Assembly (NCBI RefSeq): GCF_030499535.1
Contig: NZ_JASTLB010000001.1
Coordinates: forward strand, 6,634,001-6,698,000
DNA: 64,000 bases
Direction of reading: 5' to 3'
Source: Streptomyces sp. TG1A-8
GTDB taxonomy: Bacteria; Actinomycetota; Actinomycetes; Streptomycetales; Streptomycetaceae
The notes below the pieces were generated by a model. It had not been told where the DNA came from. It did no database searches and saw nothing but the letters and a program-made list of their open reading frames with translations. Each line of letters starts with the position of its first letter. The stretch's first letter is position 1. Below, piece after piece: positions 8,257 to 16,044 of this stretch. A program made the translations under genes and the position numbers.

Positions 8257-9249
8257 ATGACGACGCACGAACCGCCGCCCGGCCCCCCGGTGGCGCTCGG
8301 TACCTGGCCGACGCCGGTGGAACCGCTGCCCCGGCTGGCCGCCGCGCTCGGCCTCGGCGAAGCGGACCTGGTCGTCAAGCGTGACGACCTGACCGGCCTG
8401 GGCGGTGGCGGGAACAAGGTGCGCAAGCTGGAGTGGACGGTGGGCGCGGCCCTGGCGGAGGGCGCCGACACACTGGTGACCACCGGGGCACCGCAGAGCA
8501 ACCACGCCCGGCTGACCGCAGCCGCCGCCGCACGGCTCGGCCTGCGCTGCACCCTCGTACTGCCCGGGGCAGCCGATTCCCCGCCCTCGGGCAACCTGCT
8601 GCTCGACGGCCTGCTCGGAGCCCGTCTCGTCTGGTCCGGCGCCCGGGGACGGGGGGAACTCGACGCCGCCGCCTCCGACGTGTGCACCCGTCTGCGGGAA
8701 CGGGGGGCCAGGCCCGCGCTGATTCCGTTCGGCGGGTCCAGCGCGCTGGGGGCCCGCGGCTACGTCCGCTGCGGTGAGGAGTTGCGCCGGCAGGTCCCGG
8801 ACCTGGACACCGTGGTCGTCGCCCTGGGATCGGGCGGGACGATGGCCGGTCTGGTCGCCGCGCTGGGGGCCGAACGCGTCCTCGGTGTGGACACCGGCGC
8901 ACTGGACGACCCCGTCGCGGCCGTGCGGGCGTTCACCCCCGCCCTCGCCGGCGGAGGGGCCACCCGCGCTCCTCTGCGCGTCCGCCGGGACCAGGTCGGC
9001 GCCGGGTACGGCACGTTGACCGGACCCGTGAAAGCCGCGCTGACGCTGGCGGCCCGTACGGAAGGCGTCGTCCTGGACCCGACCTACACCGGACGGGCCA
9101 TGGCCGGGCTGATCGCCGCGGCGCGCGATGGCTCCCTGCGGCCCGGCCGCAGGACCGTCTTCCTCCACACCGGAGGGCTTCCCGGCCTGTTCGGCCACAA
9201 GGAGGCGGCCGCCTGGGCGGGGACCGGAGTCTTCCCCGACCGGCCGTAG
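8257..9249 (+). CDS. PLP-dependent D-cysteine desulfhydrase / ACC deaminase family protein
   Basis: 330-residue fold-type II PLP enzyme. The Schiff-base lysine is expected at K54 in the block GNKVRKLEW; the phosphate/substrate loop TTGAPQSNHARLTAAAAARL follows. GSGGTMAGLV near residue 190 binds the PLP phosphate, and LDPTYTGRAMAGL is the family C-terminal signature. D-cysteine desulfhydrases release pyruvate, H2S and ammonia from D-cysteine, while ACC deaminases open 1-aminocyclopropane-1-carboxylate; sequence reading cannot separate them reliably. Start MTTHEPP has AGGAGA upstream. Monocistronic. Confidence 0.85.
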   Translation: MTTHEPPPGPPVALGTWPTPVEPLPRLAAALGLGEADLVVKRDDLTGLGGGGNKVRKLEWTVGAALAEGADTLVTTGAPQSNHARLTAAAAARLGLRCTLVLPGAADSPPSGNLLLDGLLGARLVWSGARGRGELDAAASDVCTRLRERGARPALIPFGGSSALGARGYVRCGEELRRQVPDLDTVVVALGSGGTMAGLVAALGAERVLGVDTGALDDPVAAVRAFTPALAGGGATRAPLRVRRDQVGAGYGTLTGPVKAALTLAARTEGVVLDPTYTGRAMAGLIAAARDGSLRPGRRTVFLHTGGLPGLFGHKEAAAWAGTGVFPDRP

Positions 9250-9306
9250 GGGCCGCCGGACCGGGTGACCGCGGGGCGTGGGGGAGCGGGGTGTGGGGGA
9301 GGGGGG

Positions 9307-9325
9307 CGCCCGCCGCACGCGGGCG
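9307..9325. terminator. Weak bidirectional hairpin between convergent genes
   Basis: A 7-bp GC stem (9307-9313 with 9319-9325) and 5-base loop lie between the convergent desulfhydrase-like and hemerythrin-domain genes. This is a plausible shared terminator. Confidence 0.4.
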
Positions 9326-9378
9326 GATGCGCACCGCTCCCTCTGCGCGCGGCGGGCGCACCGCGCGGGTGACGCCCG

Positions 9379-10065
9379 TCAGACGCGTACCGCGCGTCGG
9401 GCGGCCCGCACGATCAGGGCGGTGATCCCCGCGACCGCCGCGGCGCCGGAGAGGACCAGGGCGATCCGGCGGGCGGCGGGACCGGTGCCCGGGGCGAGGT
9501 CGCGCAGGCGGTCGAAGAGGCTGAGGGGCACGCCGCGCAGGGCGTTGCCCGGCGGACGGCGGGGCACGCCCGGGTGGGGACGGGTGGGAGCGGTCGCGCG
9601 CACGGCCTCCCAGGCCGCACCGATCCGCCGCAGCTGACGGTCGCTGAGGGCTTCCCGCATGCGGGGCAGGACTTCGTCCTCCTCGTCGCGGATGTCCTGG
9701 CGGATGAGCGAGAACGCCTCCTCGATCCACGCGGCGCGGCGGGGATCGTCGGGGTGCTTCTCGACCTCGGCGATCAGGTCGTTGATCGCCTGGTGCTCGT
9801 CCTCGACCCGGCCGGTGAGGTCCTCGCCGTCGGGGGCGAGGCGGCGCACGATCGGCCACAGGACGGTCTCCTCGGCGAAGGCGTGGCTGAACACCAGTTG
9901 CACGATGTCCTGCCACAGCTCCTCCCGCTCGCCGTCCTGGACGCCGGCGGCGGGATAGCGGTTCATCATCGCGTCCAGCCGCGCGTGGTCGCGGCGCTGG
10001 CGCAACAGGATGCTGCCGGCGCCTCCGAGCACGTCGGCGTCCCGGCGGGCGATCGAGGTCGTCAC
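9379..10065 (-). CDS. Hemerythrin HHE-domain protein with C-terminal membrane anchor
   Basis: 228 residues. The four-helix hemerythrin domain carries iron-ligand pairs in RRDHARLD, FSHAFAEETVLWP and EDEHQAIND, plus a downstream RDEEDEVLPRM, consistent with a di-iron HHE site that binds O2 or NO or senses redox. A hydrophobic helix near residues 203-222 (IALVLSGAAAVAGITALIV) followed by Arg residues would anchor it to the membrane. The GTG start has GGAGGTG upstream and overlaps the stop of the small acidic gene as GTGA, so the pair is translationally coupled. Confidence 0.85.
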   Translation of the reverse strand: MTTSIARRDADVLGGAGSILLRQRRDHARLDAMMNRYPAAGVQDGEREELWQDIVQLVFSHAFAEETVLWPIVRRLAPDGEDLTGRVEDEHQAINDLIAEVEKHPDDPRRAAWIEEAFSLIRQDIRDEEDEVLPRMREALSDRQLRRIGAAWEAVRATAPTRPHPGVPRRPPGNALRGVPLSLFDRLRDLAPGTGPAARRIALVLSGAAAVAGITALIVRAARRAVRV

Positions 10066-10238
10066 GATTCCACCTCCTCCGCGGAGGTGCCCCCGGCGTC
10101 GTCCCCGGTGTCGTCCTCGTCGTCGGGGGCGTCGGCGGTGGTTCCGGGCTGCGCGCCCTCCTCCTCGGGGTGGACGTCCTTCTCGCCGGTGACCTGCTCC
10201 AGCGGATGGGACAGTTCGTTCTCCTGCGGGTTGCTCAT
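10062..10238 (-). CDS. Small acidic protein co-translated with the hemerythrin gene
   Basis: 58 residues, very acidic and disordered-looking (MSNPQENELSHPLEQVTGEK, then runs of Glu, Asp and Gly). AAGGAG lies 5 bases before the ATG, and its stop overlaps the GTG of the hemerythrin gene, which is good evidence that it is translated. It has no signal peptide or domain. It may be a partner or stress-related small protein; the function is unknown. Confidence 0.75.
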   Translation of the reverse strand: MSNPQENELSHPLEQVTGEKDVHPEEEGAQPGTTADAPDDEDDTGDDAGGTSAEEVES

Positions 10239-10313
10239 GTCGACTCCTTGCACGGCTGTGCGGCACCGGGTTCCCAGGATGGGGGACCCAAGACGCCAAT
10301 CGTCCCTTTTGTC

Positions 10314-10351
10314 GCACCGGACCTTTCGCCGTGCACCGGACCTTTCGCCGT
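10314..10351. repeat. Two perfect tandem 19-bp repeats
   Basis: The unit GCACCGGACCTTTCGCCGT occurs twice in a row (10314-10332 and 10333-10351), followed by a further GCAC. It lies in the divergent spacer between the acidic-protein/hemerythrin operon and the anti-sigma-type ATPase gene. The role is unknown; a regulator binding site or replication slippage would both fit. Confidence 0.8.
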
Positions 10352-10612
10352 GCACGGGACGAATGCCGGGTCCCCGGGGACGTCACCCCCTCCTCGTGGG
10401 GACTCCTCGCGTCGAGCGGGCCGTCGGTGCGGCGGAGTCGTTCGCGGTCCGGCCCGCAGCTCCGTGTGGCGGGGGAGCGGTCACCCCATGGGGTAGAGTC
10501 CGCGCCCGAACGGCAGCATCGTAGGCGCGCCAACGGAGTGTCCGGTCGAGGGCCGGGTACGCGCACGACCGAGAAACGCCGGACACCGGCGAACACGACG
10601 AAAGATCCCCAC

Positions 10613-11143
10613 ATGGTCATCCCGCTTAGGAATCAGGCGGCAGATGAGCAGGGCACGGAGAAACACACCGCGTTGCGCTACGGCGCGGTGTGGGATTCCG
10701 GCGCGGCCCGTGCCGCGGACGCACGCCAGGCCCTGCGCGCCTTTCTCGCCTACGCCCCGCGAACCGGTCGCGATCCCCTGCCGGGCCCCCTGGCCCTGGA
10801 CGCCGAGCTCGCCGTCAGCGAGCTGGTCACCAACGCCGTCCGGCACGCCCCGGGCCCCTGCGGGATGACCCTGAGGCTGTCCGGTGAGGAACTGGCCATC
10901 ACCGTGTGGGACACCTCCGCCGAGGAGCCGGTGGCGAGGGGCGCCGACCCGCGCCGCGTCGGCGGTCACGGGCTGCACCTGGTGCACGCGGTCAGCGACA
11001 GGGTCGTCGTCGCACCCCACCCCACGGGGAAGCAGGTCACCGCCCATCTGCGTCTGGCGCCGGGCCACCGCCCGGGCGCCCCGGCCGAGCCGTTCTCCCG
11101 GTCCCCCGCACCGCGGATCGCGGCGGGCAGCGTGGCCCCGTGA
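10613..11143 (+). CDS. Anti-sigma-factor-type ATP-binding protein (HATPase_c, RsbW-like)
   Basis: 176-residue single-domain GHKL ATPase. The N-box is ELVTNAVRHAPG near residue 73, a DTS motif follows (VWDTSAEEP), and the G2-box-like GGHGLHLV is near residue 120. In Streptomyces these are serine/threonine anti-sigma kinases or orphan RsbW-like proteins that act with anti-anti-sigma factors; no partner is adjacent here. The N terminus was set at the ATG at 10613, although the ribosome binding site is weak. Cytoplasmic. It is one of many paralogues in such genomes, so its specific role is not inferable. Confidence 0.85.
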   Translation: MVIPLRNQAADEQGTEKHTALRYGAVWDSGAARAADARQALRAFLAYAPRTGRDPLPGPLALDAELAVSELVTNAVRHAPGPCGMTLRLSGEELAITVWDTSAEEPVARGADPRRVGGHGLHLVHAVSDRVVVAPHPTGKQVTAHLRLAPGHRPGAPAEPFSRSPAPRIAAGSVAP

Positions 11144-11348
11144 CCCGGGGCGCCCGGTGCGGGGACCACCGCTCCCGAAGCGACCGCCGTCCCCGCGGGT
11201 CCGGTGACGGGCGTGCCACGGATGTCCGGAAACGGCAACACCCACCCCGGGCCGTACATCCCCCCGGGTCGTCGGCCGGTCTGCTCCGGTGACCGATGCG
11301 CCGTGGACACCGTCCCGCGGCCGCACGACGACAGGAAACGGGGTCATC

Positions 11349-11831
11349 ATGTTCCGTACCACCCGTACCAGCCGCGCGACCAGTGCCCCCCGCTCGTCCC
11401 GCCGCCTGACGCTCGCCGCCGCAGGAGCGGCCGCGGCCTTCGGCCTCTCCCTGGCCGTGGCCGCTCCCGCCACCGCCGCGGACACCGCCGACCGGTACAC
11501 CGCCGACGAGATCCACACCTACCTGGAGGACTTCTACGGCGAGCACGGACCCGACGCGTTCGCCCGCAAGTACGGCGTCTCCTCCTACCTGAAGGAGAGG
11601 ATGGCCGACAACGACACGGGCTACGACCTGCTGGTCTGTGCGCAGAACGACCCGCTGTCCATCGACGTCGGCCCCGTCGTCACGGCCCAGTCCGCCGGCG
11701 TCGGCTGGGCCACCGTGACGACCCACTGGGGCAGCACCGGCGAGGACACGGCGACGTTCACCGCGTACGTCATGCTCGACGCCACCCGGCCCATCCTGCT
11801 GCAGGACGTCGACTGCGGTTTCGGCGGCTGA
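11349..11831 (+). CDS. Small secreted protein, unknown function
   Basis: 160 residues with a clear signal peptide: basic n-region (RTTRTSRATS), hydrophobic LTLAAAGAAAAFGLSLAVAA, and cleavage after ATAA near residue 44. The mature part (about 115 residues) starts DTADRYTADEIHTYLEDFY and contains two cysteines that could form one disulfide (LLVCAQND and DVDCGFGG). AGGAAACGGGG precedes the ATG. Not assigned to a known enzyme family; the fold may be a small beta-rich sandwich. Confidence 0.75.
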   Translation: MFRTTRTSRATSAPRSSRRLTLAAAGAAAAFGLSLAVAAPATAADTADRYTADEIHTYLEDFYGEHGPDAFARKYGVSSYLKERMADNDTGYDLLVCAQNDPLSIDVGPVVTAQSAGVGWATVTTHWGSTGEDTATFTAYVMLDATRPILLQDVDCGFGG

Positions 11832-11976
11832 CCGGGACCCGCAGGGACACGCCGCCGCAGGCCGGTGCGGGGGAGGGGGAACCGCGTGACTCCCTTCGTA
11901 CCGCGCGTGGCGCATCAGTCCGCCGGCCCCGGGTAGCCGGTCGCCCAGCACCGCTCACCACCACTTCGGAGACGTC

Positions 11977-12156
11977 ATGGAGCAGAAGGACCCGGACCGG
12001 CCGGTCAATCGTTACTGCAAGGCCTGCGGGACACCCGCCGGTGACGCCGTGGTGTGCCGGCGCTGCGGGAGCGTCCTGACCCTGCCCGACGATGCGGGAC
12101 TGGTGGAGGACGAGGGCGCCGCCGTACGGCGGGACTTCGAGGGGCGTGGCGAGTAG
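11977..12156 (+). CDS. 59-residue zinc-ribbon protein
   Basis: Reads MEQKDPDRPVNRYCKACGTP through to GRGE. Two CxxC pairs (YCKACG and VCRRCG), 11 residues apart, form a probable zinc ribbon. Codon use is strongly GC3. GGAG is present upstream, though with a suboptimal gap. It is too short to be found by a 60-residue ORF cutoff. It may bind nucleic acid or a protein partner; the function is unknown. Confidence 0.6.
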   Translation: MEQKDPDRPVNRYCKACGTPAGDAVVCRRCGSVLTLPDDAGLVEDEGAAVRRDFEGRGE

Positions 12157-12273
12157 CGGGCGCGGACCGTGCCCCCGGTGACCGGCGGGGGTGCCGCCCG
12201 GCCCGGGAACCACCCGGCTCGGCAGGGTGAAGGTGCCGGTCATGACGGGCGCGCACCGGGGTAGACGCGCCGC

Positions 12274-12543
12274 ATGACCCACCAGACCGATCACTCCCTG
12301 GCACCGAGGGCCGTGCAGCAGTTGCGCCGGGTCCGCGCCTTCTACCTGGCAGCCGCTCTCCTGTGGGCGGTGTCGGCCTTCTGGGAGGGATGGTGGCATC
12401 CCGGTGGCCGGCAGATGTGGGTGTCCGTGGCCTTCCTGGTGATCTTCACCGCCCTGCTGGCCATGACCTCCTTCTGGCTGCGGGGCCGGCCGGTCGCCAC
12501 CCCCCGGCCGGGCGGAGTCCGCCCGGCCGACTACGCCGCCTAG
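12274..12543 (+). CDS. Small two-helix membrane protein
   Basis: 89 residues with two hydrophobic segments, about 24-42 (FYLAAALLWAVSAFW) and 49-67 (VSVAFLVIFTALLAMTSFW), separated by a short HPGGRQM loop; both ends are polar. No family function is known to me. A 7-bp hairpin follows 2 bases past the stop. Confidence 0.7.
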   Translation: MTHQTDHSLAPRAVQQLRRVRAFYLAAALLWAVSAFWEGWWHPGGRQMWVSVAFLVIFTALLAMTSFWLRGRPVATPRPGGVRPADYAA

Positions 12544-12544
12544 T

Positions 12545-12561
12545 AGCACCGCGACGGTGCT
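12545..12561 (+). terminator. Hairpin directly after the small membrane protein gene
   Basis: AGCACCG-CGA-CGGTGCT, a 7-bp perfect stem with a 3-base loop immediately after the stop codon. Confidence 0.55.
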
Positions 12562-13244
12562 TGTGCCGGGGCCGGCCGGTTCGGGGACCGCGCCCGCGTC
12601 GCCTGCGGCGACCGATGCGGGCCCGGTACTGCCGGCGTCGCCGGTGCGACCAGTGCAGGACGTGGTCGACGGGTGCGGGCCGGCGGTCGGTGTGCCGGGT
12701 GGTCAGCCGTCCGATCCCGGCCGGGTGGTGGGGGATGAGCGGGAAGGATCCGTTTCCGCCTTCCCGCCGTCCGGCCGGCGAGCGTGCCGTCCGGCCGGCG
12801 CCTGGCCGTTCCTGCACCGGAGCGCAGCGATCAGCCCCCGCACGCAGGCCGGCGCCGACCCACGCGGCTCCGTCCGGTTGCACCGGCGCGCCCACCGCTC
12901 GCGCACCGCGTCCGGTCCACGCGTCCACGCGCTGGCATCCGCGAGGCCCCCGCCGACAACCGCCCCCGGTCCGTCCAGGTCGCCCAGGACGTGATCAGCC
13001 GACGGTGGGACACCGTCGAGGCGGATCCCTGACCACCCGTCACCATCGACCCGGCGCGTATCGGGCCGTTGTCCGACTCGGAGACTCATCCGTGGGAACC
13101 CGGTGCCCCGCTGAGGCACCGTCTGCTGCACCTCCGTCAGCGTAATCGACGATATCCTCTGCGTGAGGAGCACATCGCCGCTCACGAAGCATGACGTTCC
13201 GCGCAGCCAGTGCTGCAAGGCTCCCAACAATCAGGACGGGAATC
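12562..13244. other. Long non-coding stretch left of the pentalenolactone region, with possible decayed ORF
   Basis: No intact gene is recognised. Between 13033 and 13194 a plus-strand frame reads like protein (for example PLRHRLLHLRQRNRRYPLRE), ends in TGA, and is interrupted by another TGA at 13030-13032, so it may be the tail of a dead gene. The rest is GC-rich without recognisable content. Any gap promoter should lie at the right end. Confidence 0.4.
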
Positions 13245-14255
13245 ATGACAATCACTGTGGGAATCAACGGCTTCGGCCGCATCGGCCGTAGCTACTTCCG
13301 CGCCCTGCTCACCTCCGGCGCCGACATCCGCGTGGCCGCGGTCAACGACCTGACCAATGCGCAGACCCTGGCGAACCTGCTGAAGTACGACAGCGTGTAC
13401 GGGCCGCTGCCGCAGCAGGTCGTGGCGGAAGGCTCATCGATCAGGGTCGGGGACACCGTGGTCGAGGTCCTCAGCGAACGCGACCCGGCGCAGTTGCCCT
13501 GGCGCCGCCTCGGAGTCGACGTCGTCATCGAGTCGACAGGCGTGTTCAACGACGCCGCCAAGGCCCGGGCGCACATCGACGCCGGGGCCTCGAAGGTGGT
13601 CGTCTCCGCTGCGGCGAAGAACGCGGACCTCACCCTCGTCATGGGTGTCAACGACAACCTGTACGACCCGGAGAGGCACACGATCGTCTCCAACGCCTCG
13701 TGCACGACGAACTGCCTGGCTCCCATGGCCCGGGTGCTCGATGACGCGCTCGGCATCGAGTGCGGCACCATGACCACGATCCACGCCTACACGCAGGACC
13801 AGAACCTGCAGGACGGCCCGCACCCCGACCCCCGGCGCGCCCGTGCGGCCGGCCTCAGCACCATCCCGACCACCACCAACGCCGCCAGCGCGATCGGCCT
13901 CGTGCTCCCCAGCCTGAAGGGCAAGCTCGACGGGTACTCGGTGCGGGTTCCCGTCCCCGTCGGCTCGCTGACCGACCTGACCGTCCGGGTGGCCCGCGAG
14001 ACGACGGTGGAGGAGGTCAACTCGCTGTTCCGCAAGGCCGCGGACGGCGAACTCGCACGGATCCTGCGCTACACCGCGGACCCGGTCGTCTCGGCGGACA
14101 TCGTCAGGGACCCGGCGTCGTGCATCTTCGACTCCCTGCTCACGCAGGTTGTCGAGGGGCGCCACGTACACGTCTTCGGCTGGTACGACAACGAGTGGGG
14201 ATTCTCCAACCGCCTCATCGACACGACCCAGTTGGTCGGCGGCGCGACTGTGTGA
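13245..14255 (+). CDS. gap1: Glyceraldehyde-3-phosphate dehydrogenase, probable pentalenolactone-insensitive isozyme
   Basis: 336-residue NAD-dependent GAPDH: VGINGFGRIGRS at the N terminus, catalytic Cys in SNASCTTNCLAP, the catalytic His in the TTIHAYTQDQN loop, and a WYDNEWGFSNR C terminus. Known pentalenolactone producers carry a second GAPDH that resists inhibition, whereas the sensitive enzyme is alkylated on its active-site Cys; in S. avermitilis gap1 sits beside ptlH. Here the gene lies 2.8 kb left of penM, with the cluster as context, so self-resistance is the likely role, but sequence alone cannot prove insensitivity. The start MTITVGING follows AGGACGGG. A housekeeping paralogue should exist elsewhere in the genome. 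Confidence 0.85.
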   Translation: MTITVGINGFGRIGRSYFRALLTSGADIRVAAVNDLTNAQTLANLLKYDSVYGPLPQQVVAEGSSIRVGDTVVEVLSERDPAQLPWRRLGVDVVIESTGVFNDAAKARAHIDAGASKVVVSAAAKNADLTLVMGVNDNLYDPERHTIVSNASCTTNCLAPMARVLDDALGIECGTMTTIHAYTQDQNLQDGPHPDPRRARAAGLSTIPTTTNAASAIGLVLPSLKGKLDGYSVRVPVPVGSLTDLTVRVARETTVEEVNSLFRKAADGELARILRYTADPVVSADIVRDPASCIFDSLLTQVVEGRHVHVFGWYDNEWGFSNRLIDTTQLVGGATV

Positions 14256-14538
14256 CGACCCCGCCGAGCTCGCCACGGCGAGGGAGGCGGCAGGCGTGCG
14301 GTCGGCCGCGCCCCACGGCGACGGCAGGATGCCCGCGGCCAGGGTCCGTGCCCGCCCCGCCGGGGAGGAGGACTTCCCCGCGCCGGACGCCGTCTTCGAC
14401 GAGACGTTCAAGACGCCGTTCCCCGCCCGGACGACCGTGCGGGTGCGTCTTCCCGGCCGGTTGTCCATCGAGGCCGACCTGCTCGCCGTCGCCGGCTGGA
14501 AGCCGATGAAGATGTGGGGTGCCGGCCCTGCCGCGTGA
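14256..14538 (+). pseudogene. RidA-family (YjgF) C-terminal remnant
   Basis: Read through from the frame after gap1, residues resembling the C-terminal half of RidA enamine deaminases are visible: EEDFPAPDAVFDETFK, then PFPARTTVRVRLPG and a hydrophobic VEIDVLAVAG-like tail (SIEADLLAVAG). The N-terminal half and a proper start are missing. It is likely a truncated remnant left by rearrangement at the cluster edge. Confidence 0.5.
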
Positions 14539-15180
14539 GCGGCGGGGCCGGATTCGTGGTGGGGCGAGCGGGGCGGTGGGACCGCCGGGCCGGACGTGGG
14601 GGAGGGATGCCGGGAGTTGATCCCGGCCGGGAGTGCGTTCGCTTTCCCGGCCGGGCGTCGGGGCCGGCTGTTTCCGGCGGGGAGGTTCGCGGCCATGTGT
14701 CCCTCGGTTGTCCCCCGGCGAACGGGCGGCCCGGCACGGCCCCGCCGGCTCGCACGGCGGGGCCGGGGAGGCGGCGCGCGGGTGACCGGCGCGAGAAGGC
14801 GGTGGAGGCACTGGCCGTGGAGCCCGTGCGTCCCGTGGTGGCCCGTGTGGTCCGTGTGGTCCGTCCCCGGTGACGGCTACTGGGGACGGCAGCGCATGTG
14901 CCCGTCTTCGAGCGCATCCGCACCTGGCGTGATGGACGCGGCTTTCTCCTCGTGCGAGTCGTGCGGCCCTGCCGTGCCGGGGGCCGCCGGGCTGGATCCG
15001 TATTCGGGTCGGCTTGGAAGGAAGCTCATCGCTGGAAACCGCTGCCGTGCCCGTTCTTCGTCGCCGGCTCGCTCGACCGCATCGGACGACGGTCCCGGGC
15101 GAACGGTTCAGGCATCGGATTCGCATGCGAAGAATTACGGCTTACAGTGGCTTTTCCGATTTTTCATGCATCGCTCTGTA
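14539..15180. other. Non-coding spacer
   Basis: No gene recognised. The first half is G-rich; towards 15100 the base composition becomes noticeably more A/T-rich than the flanks, and this continues to the start of penM. Confidence 0.5.
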
Positions 15181-15189
15181 ACGTACGAG

Positions 15190-15396
15190 TACGCTCAAAT
15201 TACGATGGGTGGCAGAGGGCGTCCCATGGAAAGTGCCAGGGGAATGGGCTACACTGACGCCAGTCCGGCTGCCGTCCTCTCTCTGGCGCACGCCGGACAG
15301 GGCAGTATCTGTTACCGCTTCGCCAGCAAGACGGAGCTGATGGCCAAAGCCGTCCTCAGGTCCGTGACCCAGTTGCGCAGTCGACCCCGCCGCTGA
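15190..15396 (+). pseudogene. TetR-type regulator remnant (DNA-binding half)
   Basis: A short frame ending at 15396 reads like the helix-turn-helix end of a TetR protein: AGQGSICYRFASKTELMAKA corresponds to the usual G-x-GS(I/L)YYHF-x-SK-x-LL. The ligand domain is absent and the upstream part is degenerate. It could be the dead regulator of the ancestral locus. Confidence 0.55.
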
Positions 15397-15482
15397 CGGG
15401 CGTGTGGAAGTGAATTTTTCGTAGTTCCTCGGAAACTGTGTTGGAGCGATTCTCCAGCATGAGATGAGCGGGGATTCAACTG

Positions 15483-15548
15483 ATGACCGACCAGACAGTC
15501 GACCCTGTTGCAGTCACCAGTGAGGTGGCCGACTCCATTCCTGGCTGA
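15483..15548 (+). CDS. Possible 21-residue peptide or 5' stub of a lost gene
   Basis: ATG at 15483 opens 21 codons (MTDQTVDPVAVTSEVADSIP, then G) to a TGA. The amino-acid choice looks protein-like, but there is no downstream continuation and the ribosome binding site is weak (GCGGGGATT). It is probably the first codons of a deleted gene; a genuine small peptide is less likely. Confidence 0.25.
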   Translation: MTDQTVDPVAVTSEVADSIPG

Positions 15549-16009
15549 TCACGGCCCCGTAGCCGGGCAGCTGCTCGCGGCGGTGCTCACGGAACCCGGT
15601 GGGATCGGTCCCGCGGCGTCCGTGGGGAGCCGTCGACCAGTCCGTACACGACCTGTTCACCGCGCGACGGTGGCGGTTCCGCGCATCGTGCCGGAGGGCG
15701 ACCGCACGACATTCTTTCCGCGTTTTCCATGTCCGGCGTGCTTGCTTGCGATGAGTGCGTTCCGGGATCGCCGCCTCCTGGATCGGGCATTCATTCCGGG
15801 AATGCAGGGTTGTCTTGTCAAGGAAGGTAAACCGTATAAGTCCGCAGGCAAGAGGAATCGGTGAGTAATTTCCCCGGGGTTAGTGGACTGTTCTTCCCGC
15901 CGCTCTCGGAGAATGGCTCCGGCATTCCCCCGGACGTCGCGCACACGCGTGCCGGCCGTAACAATCAACCTGTATCGACTCGACCGGTTAAATGCTTGAC
16001 TGAAGCTTA
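15549..16009. other. A/T-enriched spacer upstream of penM
   Basis: No intact gene. The composition is less G/C-rich than the flanks. A 33-codon frame at 15729-15830 with three cysteines was examined and not accepted as a gene. The right end carries the penM promoter region with TTGACA at 16010-16015. Confidence 0.45.
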
Positions 16010-16013
16010 TTGA

Positions 16014-16027
16014 CATAAAAATTTATG
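16014..16027. promoter_or_regulatory. AT-rich palindrome CATAAA-AA-TTTATG upstream of penM
   Basis: A 6-bp perfect inverted repeat with a 2-base centre, overlapping the end of a TTGACA hexamer and lying 17 bases before the penM ATG. AT-rich palindromes of this size are typical MarR-family operators, and the cluster encodes a MarR regulator (penR) whose known homologues PenR/PntR control penM/pntM. Operator assignment is inference. Confidence 0.55.
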
Positions 16028-16044
16028 CATGTGAACATGACAGC

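Noticed and set aside
13040-13282. 80-codon minus ORF with hydrophobic start overlapping gap1
   Set aside because: Overlaps the gap1 N terminus in antisense; hydrophobic text comes from the GAPDH Rossmann start.
15729-15830. 33-codon ORF with three cysteines (MSGVLACDECVPGS...) looked like a possible RiPP precursor
   Set aside because: No ribosome binding site, no modification enzyme adjacent, composition of decayed DNA, and it overlaps no recognised leader. Chance ORF is more likely.
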